Assembly (NCBI GenBank): GCA_036417435.1
Contig: CM070908.1
Span: forward strand, 53,663,090 to 53,727,089
Reading direction: 5' to 3'
Length of the DNA: 64,000 nt
Origin: Inia geoffrensis
Taxonomy: Eukaryota; Chordata; Mammalia; Artiodactyla; Iniidae
In this document: positions 55,190-64,000 of the stretch, in pieces
How the letters are laid out: every line of letters starts with the position of its first letter
Numbering within the stretch: the stretch's first letter is position 1
Notes under the pieces: model-generated
What the model was told of the DNA's origin: nothing
Database searches by the model: none
What the model saw: the letters and a program-made list of their open reading frames with translations, nothing else
Translations under genes and position numbers: made by a program

Positions 55190-57585
55190 AATGAGTTGAG
55201 GGAGTAGATAGTTCATGAAATAAATGGAAACCATATCTGTCTAGCTAATCAGTTTTATACGCTTGTTGAAATCTTTTTTTTTTTACCATTTTTTTTCTTT
55301 TTGTCGTATGCCCAGTTTCTCCCCCATATCCTCCCTTCTCTCTTTGTTTTTTCTGTCTTCTGCTTCCCATTTCCTTACCTGTTATCTTTTTAGCTTCACC
55401 TCCTGCTTCCTCCTTTTACTTCTTAATGAAAATCATTTAAAAAAATGTATAAATGTAGAAAATTGCTAGAAAATTACTTTTTCTAAATTTAATATGGTCT
55501 TGTCTTAATTATTTGGTTGTCTGTTGCATTTTACAAGGACTACAAATACAGATGGTCATTTGGATTGCCTTTTCCAGCGTGGGGTTTGTTTCCTTCTTAC
55601 CTTAGCCTAGAAAGAGAGGCTTCAGAGATGTACCTGGGGACCTTGATATGTGTGTGTTAGAGTTTGAGGGACCCAGAAGAGTTAGACTCACACCCCAGTA
55701 ATAGGAGGGTACACGGCTGGCAGCAATAGTCTGTGCCAGCGGAGGTGAGGTTTGCCATTTGAGAAACAGTTCACTTGCACCAATGGCATAAGAAAAGTGC
55801 AAGCTTCCTATGGAGGAAGGATAGAGAAAAAAAACTGGTTAAAAGACAGAGAAAGAAATAAGACTGTGGGCAATGGAACCCCGAGTAAGAGAGCCTGTTA
55901 GGAGGTGACACTGTAGATTGAAAGGTGAGTCCTGGACGACAACCAAAGAATCCCCACATTAGAGAATTCCAGGGAAAGGGGGACTCTCCCAAGAATCTAT
56001 ACGATCACCCCACAGGAAACAGACTCAACTCTATCCATGAGGGTAAGAGAGACACATTTCAAAGGGGACTAATTAACACATTTTGTATCCTTCATCCTCC
56101 CCCCTTCCCAGCTCAACAGTGGAGGGATCAGGAATTGAAGCCGAGTTGGGAAGTTGGAGGAAGCAGGAATAGTAGTGAAAAGGTCAACCTTTTCCTTTGT
56201 TCTCAACAGGTTTTCCACCATCAGTAGACCTGAGCTGGTTGAAAAGAGAAGCTTTAACTTTAAATTATTTCAGAGGACTGGACATCTAAATTATCTATTC
56301 TAATAGATAGAAAGGACCAATGGTCTTCTTCTTTAATTACCTAAGAGTTAATTGAGAAGTGATATTTCTTGGCTGAGCAGTCACTCAGGGACAAAGAAAA
56401 ACACTAATCTTAGAGGAAAGTTCAGAAAGAACAGTGGGGTCTGAGAGGGGTGGTGAGCTAGAGTCATTTGATGATGGTATCCTACACATTTTTTTTTTTT
56501 TTTGTAAATTCAGCAGGGCCACTAAAGAAACATTCCACTTTAAGCTATCTATCTTATAGCCATCTCTAGAAAAGTATTTATCTTTTGTTGTACAACACAA
56601 AGATTTATTTATTCACCCCCTAAATTTGGGGTCCAAGTGACTGTCTAGCACTTTTTTTAGCATCTCTTAAAATTTATTTATTGTAAAAGTTGTTTTTACT
56701 TTGCAGATGATGAAGTATCAAGTGCTACTAAAATAATAATTATCCTCATCTACTATTTCCATGAATATGGGCTTCTGAATAGTATTTTAAAGTGTTAATT
56801 TACTAACAGAGCAGACATATCATATAATCAAGACATATAATCAATATAGCAGCGTATTACTGTTGTACTGACAAAATGACATGCAATATTTGCAAAAATT
56901 CTAAAATCACTAGTCTATATAAGAAAGGCCACATTTCCAGACTAATACTTCTAAATTAGTGCTTGCACTATAAAAGGAATTTGCTGTTCGTAAACAAACA
57001 ACAAATCATTCAGAAAGTGTCTAATAAGTGTGGATACACATCACTTTTCTAGACTGTGTCTAGTGAATAAATCAACGTTTAGCTTAACAGGAAATCAAGC
57101 AATTTGGTGAATAACAGTGTATCATCTTGATGTTTACTAAAGCATGTTGGTATGACAAATTTTCATTTATTTTAGATGGAGAAAAAAAAATGAAACCAGA
57201 ACTTTCAGTGCACTAGATGTGCAAATAGTGTAGGCCTTCTCCTATATTTTCTTATTTGATCTTTCCAAGACATGTCTCTAAGGGAGTTATTATTTGCCTT
57301 TGACAAGTAAAGAATAATTGATCACAACAAATTCTTCAAGTCTCGTTTTGCTTGAAAACTCTACAGATCTCAAGAAATACATCACCAGCTTCTTAAAATC
57401 CCCTCCTTCCTTGGCTTTGGAAATAACTGCTCTCTCCTGGTGATTCTGCCTCTCAGGGTTTTCTTATTCCTTATCTCAGTCAGGTTCCTTTTAGGTGCAT
57501 AGTTGAAAGCTTTCCTGGAGAGACAGGGAACAAGAGCAGAACATCTGTTATCACCACTTCAACTGTCATTATACTACTGGCCTCA
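55190..57585. other. Low-copy DNA, no gene recognised
   Basis: No protein domain or named repeat recognised. 55560-56230 is less AT-rich and could be an unrecognised old LTR or unique sequence. A T run lies at 56490-56504 without a SINE body attached. Confidence 0.5.
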
Positions 57586-57589
57586 GCTA

Positions 57590-58190
57590 GTGCAATATGG
57601 CAAGAAAAAAAATAAGAAATCCATAATAATTAATAAATAATATATATTCTTATTGTCTGATGGTATTTTTGTGAACATAGAAAAATACAAAAGCATCGAC
57701 AAACTATTAGAATTAATAAGTAAATGTAGCAAGTTTACTATATGCAACTTCCTATAAAATTAATTATAATTCTGTCAGCAACAAAAAATAGGAAATAAAT
57801 TGCCTAAAAAATACCGTTACAATAACATCAAACAGCTCAAATAAAAGGATAAATCTAACAGAAGTTGTACAAGCCTCTGCCCTTCAAACTACAATCATAT
57901 TAAGGAAAATAAAAGAACATCTAAATAAATAGACAGTTATACCATGTTTAGATGTTGGACAACTCAATATTGTTATGATGCAGCTCTCCTCAAATTGATC
58001 TGTGGATTTAATGAAATCTCAATCAGTATTCTAACTACATTATTAGAAATTGACAAATTAATTCTAAAATGCGAAATGGAATGCAAAAGCTCAAGAATGT
58101 CAAAGCAAACTGGAAAAAGCAGAACAAATTTAGGGTGATTACTCTACAGTATATTACATATTGATTTAAAGCAACGATTTTTACACCCTT
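57590..58190 (+). mobile_element. Old L1 ORF2 fragment
   Basis: + strand text follows ORF2 between the palm and thumb: 'tcagcaacaaaaaataggaa', 'gtacaagcctctgcccttca', 'ccatgtttagatgttggaca', 'tctgtggatttaatgaaatc' and 'ttctaaaatgcgaaatggaa' correspond to 'IPIKIP'-region wording in sibling copies. A 64-codon piece (57944-58138) keeps 'LKLICGFNEISISIL'. It is diverged and truncated at both ends. Confidence 0.75.
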
Positions 58191-58614
58191 TTTGGTTCAA
58201 TTAATTTTCACTCAACTTCTAAATCTGGCCTTAAATTCTAGCTTCCTCAAAACCCCCAAACAATTTGGTAACATTATTTGCCATTTTCCATTGGGCCATT
58301 AATCATCCTTTTCATATGTTCATTAATTATTTGTAATACTTAAAAAGTTGTGGATATTTCAGTTGTAATGTGCATGCCAGAGCTCACTAATAAGACTTAA
58401 CACATATCAATATAAATTAGTTTTAATATTACTAACACTACATTCTAATAATAATTTACATGTAATCATTTACATGTATATATGTGTATCTGTACATATC
58501 TAATCACATCTAGTGAGTGGAGTCTAAAGATGATGTTAAACATCTACAATGCACACGACTGTCCAACACACAAAGAATTATCTGACCCAAAATATCAGTA
58601 GTGCCCTTGAGAAA

Positions 58615-58668
58615 TCACACACACACACCCACACACATACGTGTGTGTGTGTATACACATACATATAC
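58615..58668. repeat. (CA)n followed by (GT)n
   Basis: A CA run (58615-58638) followed by 'tacgtgtgtgtgtgt' (58638-58652) and a CA/TA tail. The two dinucleotide runs are inverse complements, so the tract can fold back. Confidence 0.92.
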
Positions 58669-58669
58669 C

Positions 58670-58890
58670 CTCCAATCTTTCTCCTCCTTGCCTCACTGGA
58701 CAGAAATAGCCATCTTCCTGAAGTTAATATGTGCACTATCAGTTTAAAATACTTATATTCTTTGCTGGATCATGAGTCCCTTGAGGGCTGGGATTATACC
58801 TACCCACACTGTACCTATCCATGTCTTTGGTGTACCCCAGTGTCTAACATAGTGAGTTCCAGGCCCATATACTTAATATATTTTTTATCT
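58670..58890 (+). repeat. Possible L2 fragment
   Basis: 'catgagtcccttgagggctg', 'gtctttggtgtaccccagtg' and 'tctaacatagtgagttcc' resemble the L2 3' end, diverged. Confidence 0.4.
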
Positions 58891-59254
58891 AATTGACTAG
58901 ATATTTAAAATATTTTTCAGTGTCCTGTTTTAATTTATCTACTGGTATCTTGGCTTCATTGCTTTATTATCGTTATGTATCGTTATCATGCCTCCTCTAG
59001 AGAATTGCACTATACATATCCTTTCACAATCTACTTAGAACTAACTAACACTGCACCACTTCAAAATGTAGAAACTTTTTGTAGAACAGCTATGTTCCTT
59101 TTGCTCTCCCTAGTGTAATTTATGTTACAGTTTTTCATAAACCTTGTATCTGCATACATTAGGTCTGCATTCTTTGATGAAATCATTCCTGAGATGTCAT
59201 ATTCTTTGCTTGAGATGCAGTGAGGCATAACTATTGGGAAGCAGAAATTGGGAT

Positions 59255-59425
59255 TGACAACTGGTCTTGGATTTTAGTTATGCCACTTATTAGACGGATG
59301 AATTTGCATAAAACACTTAATATAAACAATTGGGATAGTAAAAGTTCACATGATGGCTGAAAAATCAAATGAATTAATATGTGTAAACCACTTGGCAGGA
59401 CTCAATAAATATTAGCTTTTATTAT
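59255..59425 (+). repeat. MIR fragment
   Basis: 'ttatgccacttattagacgg', 'aaaacacttaatataaacaa', 'ccacttggcaggactcaata' and 'aatattagcttttattat' follow MIR to its 3' end. Confidence 0.7.
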
Positions 59426-59459
59426 CGGTCAGGCAGTTTTTATTAGTTTTCACTTAGGT

Positions 59460-59710
59460 TGTTCCATTTTCCTCCAAAATGAAGTTCTGGCCTCCAGAGT
59501 TACCTACATCAATTATACTACAGCATTTAGTTTATAAAATTCCCATGAAATTGATCACATCCTTTCATGTATTATAGTTGTATGCATTTTCATTGTCACT
59601 ATCCAATGAGAGGGTAAGCTTTTGATGAAAGACACTGTGTTTCAAATAGCTATACCGAGAACTATTGCACCAAGAAGAATGTCAATAAATATTTGATGAA
59701 CGAACTAATG
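59460..59710 (+). repeat. Possible L2 3' end
   Basis: 'atgagagggtaagcttttga', 'gaaagacactgtgtttcaaa' and 'caataaatatttgatgaacg' match the last part of L2. Confidence 0.5.
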
Positions 59711-59784
59711 TATACCAGTAGAAACTATATTATCCAACAGACATGAATTTAATATCAGTGGCATCCCTCACTAAGTAGTTTCCC

Positions 59785-59905
59785 TTCTCATATATAAATT
59801 TGGAATAATAATACAGAAATGATATGAGAATTAAATAAAATAGTGTATGTGAACACACAAATCATAGTACCTTGTGGGTGTAGATGGTCAGTACATGTTA
59901 ATATG
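59785..59905 (+). repeat. Possible MIR fragment
   Basis: 'atttggaataataatacaga', 'atgagaattaaataaaatag' and 'catagtaccttgtgggtgta' resemble the MIR 3' half. Confidence 0.5.
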
Positions 59906-60519
59906 CTCACATGTTGCCTAAATATTGGATGAATATGTGTAACTGGTAAGAACCTTTTCTCCCATGAAGGGTACAGGCATCTATTGATTTTCATTACCAA
60001 TTTCTCTAAATTGCCCAGTATAAGAACTTGGGGAATCTACTTTGAGATTGATACTCTCTTTTCTCTCTGGTGTGTATTTTTAACAGTTCATATTTGTATT
60101 ACACAATTTGCATACTTGGAATTGTTTTTTCAAAGAATTCAGGATGGCTGACAAATGCCCAAATGACTGTAATGAAGACAGAATTAGAATGTCACCACGT
60201 AGTGTTATTGACCTTTAGTGAGAAAGTAGGAGATGCTCAGTGTGTTCTCAAATCTTACTAACAAGATGATATTATTTAGATTTTTTTTCAGTTGCTTAGT
60301 TACCAGTATCTGTAAATCTTTTCATGTTGCTTGTAAGAGTTTTCTTAAAAAAGGAAGTGTCCACATTTTTCCACTTTTCTTAAAAATAACACACACACAG
60401 ACAGACAGAAAGAAGAAATCTCTCTTCATAGGGAAGGCATGATTGGAGAAAAGGAATTGTAGGTGATTGGAGGGAAGATCATCATCTAGGTAAAATTCTG
60501 GGGAAGGAGAAGCCGTTTA

Positions 60520-62145
60520 CATATCTTCCATGGAAAAGTGTCTATTCAAGTTCTTTGCTCATTTTTGAATCTTTTTTTGTTGTTGTTGTAATCGTTGAGT
60601 TTTACAAGTTTCCTATGTATTAAGATTGTCAATCCCTTATTAGATACATGATTTGAAAATATTTTCTCCCACTTTGTAGGTTGCCTTTTTACTCTGTTGA
60701 TAGTATCTTTTGAGGCACAATTTTAAAAAAGCATGAAGTTCAATTTGTCAGTTTTTTTTTTTCCCTTTTACTGACTATGCCTTTGGTGTCATAGCCAAGA
60801 AATTGCTGCCAAATCCAATGTCCTGAAGCTTTTCTAAGAGGTTATTACTTACTTTTGTGTCCTACATTTAGGTCTTTTATTCATTTTGAATTAATTTTTG
60901 TGTATGGTATTAGGTGAGGGTTCATCTTCATTCTTTTGCATGTGGATATCCAGTTTTACTAGCACTATTTGTTGAAAAACTGCCATTTCCCCCACTGAAT
61001 GGTCTTGGCCTTCTTATTGAAAATTATTTGACCGTATATGGGAGGTTTTAGTTACGGGCTCTTTATTCCACATGTCTGTCTTTATGCCAGTACCCAACTG
61101 TTTTGATTACTGAGACTTTGTAGTAAGTTCTGAAATCAGGACACAGTGTGAATCCTCCAGTATCGGTTTCTCTTTGTCAAGATTGTTTGGGTTATTTAGA
61201 GTCCCTTGAGATTCCATATGAATTTTAGGATGGATTTTCCTATTGCTGCAAGACACCATGGGGATTTTGAGAGGGATTGCATTGAATCTGTAGATTGTTG
61301 GGGGTAATACTGCCATCTTAACAACATTGTCTTCCAGCCCATGAACAGGGAACGTCCTTCCAGTTATTTACGTGTTCTTTAATTTCTTTCAGTAATGTTC
61401 GGTAGATTTTCATTATACAAGTTTTTCATCTCCTTGAGTAAGTTAATTCCCAAGTGTTCTTTTTAATGCTATTATAAATGAAATTGTTTTTTGAACTTTC
61501 TCTTCAGATTGTTAGTGTATAGAAAGGCAACTTATTTTTGTGTATAGCCTTTGTTTCCTATTTTAATGAATTCATTTATTCTAACAATTTTTTTGTGGAA
61601 TCTTTTATGTTTTTCTGTATATAAGGTCATGTAATTTGTGAATAGTAACAATTTTACTTCTTTCTATATAATTTTGGTATTTTTAATTTGTTTTTATTGC
61701 CTAATTGTTCTGGTTATTATTTCCAGTACTGTGTTGAATATAAGTGGTAAAAGCCAGCATCCTTGCCTTGGTCTTGATATTAAAGAAAGACATTTACTAT
61801 TTGAATATGATGTTCTCCGTGGGTTTTTCATGTATGCCATTTATTATACTGAGGTAGTTTTCTGTTCCTACTTTATTGAGTGTTTCTGTCAAGAAGCAGT
61901 GTTGAATTTTGTCAAATTTATTTTCTACATCAATTGAAGTGATCATTTTTTTCTTTATTAATGTAGTGTATTTCATTGATTTATTTTTATATGTTGAACC
62001 ATCTTGGCATTCCAAAAATAAATCCCACTTGGTCATGGTATATAATCCGACCAGTATGCTTCAGAATTCAGTTTGCTGCTATTTTGATAAGGATTTTTAC
62101 ACAAAAGTTTATAAAGGACATATTAGTCTGTAGTTTTCTTTTCAT
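60520..62145 (-). mobile_element. Old L1, ORF2 fragment
   Basis: Reversed ORF2 text from near its C-terminus to the RT palm ('tatcttccatggaaaagtgt', 'tctgtagattgttgggggta', 'ggccaagg..cccacttggtcatg'). - strand pieces at 61107-61316 and 61797-62036 keep '[15 protein letters not shown]' and 'SIDVENKFDKIQHCFLTETLNKVGTE'. The FADD position near 61625-61640 reads FTNY, with both catalytic residues lost. No 3' UTR or tail is present at the left. Much older than A1/A2. Confidence 0.85.
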
Positions 62146-62159
62146 GTAGTGTCTTTGCT

Positions 62160-62877
62160 CTCAGGGTAGTGCTGACCTCATAACTGAGTGGGAGGAGGGG
62201 CATACGCTGATCAAATGCCGTTGATAAGTGGAGGAACATTGGGAGTGAGTATTTACCATTTAACCTAACAGCATTCACTGGTGGCCTTGGTAGGAGAAAT
62301 TGCAATGGAATTGGAGATGCAAAACCTGACTGAAGTGGGTTCTAAAGAGAATGGGAAAGAGAAATGAGAGTCAGTTATCATTTCTTTCCAGGAATTAGAT
62401 ATAAAGGTAAGGAGACAAATAATACCAAATTGGAGGGTGAAGAAAATCAAGAGGTCTGTGTTAGTATGTTTGAGGGTTTGTTCAAATGGAGAAATAAGAA
62501 CCTATTTTAATGCTGATAGGAATCATCCAATAGTGAGGAAAATCATATTGCGAGACATAGTGCACAAACAGATGAGCTGACCTTCAGTAGGGGCATAGAT
62601 AGCTCATCCTGGTAATGGGAGAAAAGGTAGAGCATGTGGGCCAAGATGTAGGTGGCTGGGTTTATATGGTGGAACTTGCACATATGTTCCTTTGACTGCT
62701 TCTGTTCCCTCAGTGGAATATAAACAGGGGCATCTGCTGATAGTGAAGATGGAGAGGAAGTAATGGTGTTTTAATTTTCTTGGTATTTTGTTTGTTTTAG
62801 TTTTTTTTAGTATATGTGTCTTGGAAAAGGAACTTATTAATAAAAGTCAAATGTGTGAGATATGACTGATACTTCTC
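62160..62877. other. Low-copy DNA, no gene recognised
   Basis: Purine-rich patches ('gaagaaaatcaagagg', 'gatggagaggaagtaatgg') but no named element or gene. Confidence 0.5.
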
Positions 62878-63230
62878 TTTTTTTTAATTTTTAAAAAAAA
62901 TTTATTTATTTTATTTATTTATTTTTGGCTGCATTGGGTCTTCGTTGCTGTGCGCGGGCCCTCTCCAGTTGCGGGGAGTGAGTGGGGGCCACTCTTCCTT
63001 GCGGTGTGCGGGCCTCTCATTGTTGTGGCTTCTCTTGTTGCGGAGCACGGGCTCTAGGCATGTGGGCTTCAGCAGTTGTGGCTTGCGGGCTCCAGAGCGC
63101 AGGCTCAGCAGTTGCGGCACAGGGGCTCAGTTGCTCTGTGGTATGTGGGGTCCTCCCGGACCAGGGATCGAACCCACGTCCCTTGCATAGGCAGGCAGAT
63201 TCTTAACCACTGTGCCACCAGGGAAACCCC
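62878..63230 (-). repeat. Long-form CHR SINE
   Basis: T/TTTA-rich left end, 'tttggctgcattgggtcttc', repeated 'gttgcggcacaggggctcag'-like phrases, tRNA part 'agggatcgaacccacgtccc', right end 'ccaccagggaaacccc'. About 350 bp like the copy at 30923. No clear duplication at the flanks. Confidence 0.92.
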
Positions 63231-64000
63231 GTCAAGAGAGCATCTATACTTTTCTAAAAGTCTTCTTCAGGTTCCACTGTTCTTAGACTGCGAGAATGAG
63301 GGCATGCCAGCTTGAGAAAGTTTTCTCCTAGTAGTAATGAAGAAGACTGGGCATACTGGACGTTAAGGAACATTTAAGCCAGTAACGTATTTACCAACAT
63401 AACACACATCCCCTCACATTTACAGAGACAAAAGAGAGAGAATACCCAGTCACAGTACTTAAGAGCAGTGAACAAGTATGCGACTTTCCAGAACATACAA
63501 TTTCCTAACTAATAATGGCTTCATTCAGTTTGTCAGGGATGACTGCTCATCTGTCTCAGATAATAAAAGATCACAGGAAGATTTCCAGGCAGAGAAACGT
63601 TTCCATTTAAACAGTAAACTCTAGACACTCTTTCTAGGTAAATGACCTAAAATCTATTCTATAATTATGACAAATAGGAGACAGAAGCACCGCACATTGA
63701 GCTCATCAGCACCCTGCATCTCCACTGGAGACAAAATTCAAATGATCATTTATCATTTCAATTGTATTAGACACCATTTGTCTGCATTATTTTAACATTA
63801 ACCTTTCTCACCTAATATCTTTCAACAGAATTTACTTTAAATAGCTCGGAGAGGAGATGGCTAAGTTCATTCAATTTACACATTTGGTGGGGGGTTAGAG
63901 GTACATCTAAAGTGACACAAATTATGCAAATTATCACTGAAGCTAAAAGATAACCCCCCCGCCCCCCCCAAAAAACCCCAAGGATAGCTTGTATCTGATT
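63231..64000. other. Low-copy DNA, no gene recognised
   Basis: No gene or named repeat recognised. A C-rich run lies at 63954-63978. Confidence 0.55.
63954..63978. repeat. C-rich run
   Basis: Seven Cs, G, eight Cs, an A run and four more Cs. It can form an i-motif, or a quadruplex on the other strand. Confidence 0.85.

Larger units (their letters stand above)
58191..60515. other. Low-copy DNA, no gene recognised
   Basis: AT-rich, with a CA/GT tract and MIR/L2-like pieces. No gene recognised. Confidence 0.6.

Noticed and set aside
56490..56504. T run as the tail of another SINE or L1
   Set aside because: No SINE or L1 body follows it on either side; a simple T tract.

Overview
The window looks like ordinary nuclear DNA of a mammal, and most probably of a whale or dolphin. 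The evidence is a set of short tRNA-Glu-like SINEs whose right-hand end on the + strand reads 'ccaccagggaagccc' after a left-hand T run. These match my memory of the CHR SINE families of Cetacea and their relatives. They sit among LINE-1 (L1) copies with 3' and 5' UTR types I associate with cetartiodactyls. I could not support any host protein-coding gene, exon, rRNA, tRNA or CRISPR array. All protein-like stretches I recognise are broken L1 ORF1/ORF2 pieces, and no L1 in the window has an intact ORF2.

Layout. 1-11130: low-copy DNA with ancient MIR pieces, two SINEs, an old + strand L1 3' end, a long GA microsatellite and an old - strand L1. 11140-18120: short - strand L1 tails, an L2 relic and six CHR SINEs. 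18125-30735: one long - strand L1 (host H1) split by a nearly full-length - strand L1 (A1, about 20670-26213) with a 14-bp target-site duplication. The H1 5' region carries a GC-rich minisatellite of about 51 bp period. 30740-33120: two longer SINEs and a MIR. 33126-37893: a - strand L1 (C1) with a nearly complete endonuclease domain. 37900-42260: low-copy DNA with MIRs and an ancient L1-like repeat. 42262-55189: a 12.9-kb stack of - strand L1s bracketed by a 13-bp direct repeat at a TTTT/AA site. It contains a full-length L1 (A2, 43156-50878) and a rearranged third L1 (51331-55176). 55190-64000: mostly low-copy DNA with an old + strand L1 piece, MIR/L2 traces, an old - strand L1 and one more SINE.

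The elements work as parasites and hosts: L1 ORF2 supplies the endonuclease and reverse transcriptase, and the SINEs borrow it. Visible target-site duplications order the insertions. The most striking large-scale fact is orientation. All 13 recognised CHR SINEs and almost all L1 sequence lie on the - strand, which may mean the window lies inside an intron of a + strand gene whose exons are outside it. Element boundaries are hand estimates, usually good to 10-30 bases. Family names rest on recognition, not on a search.
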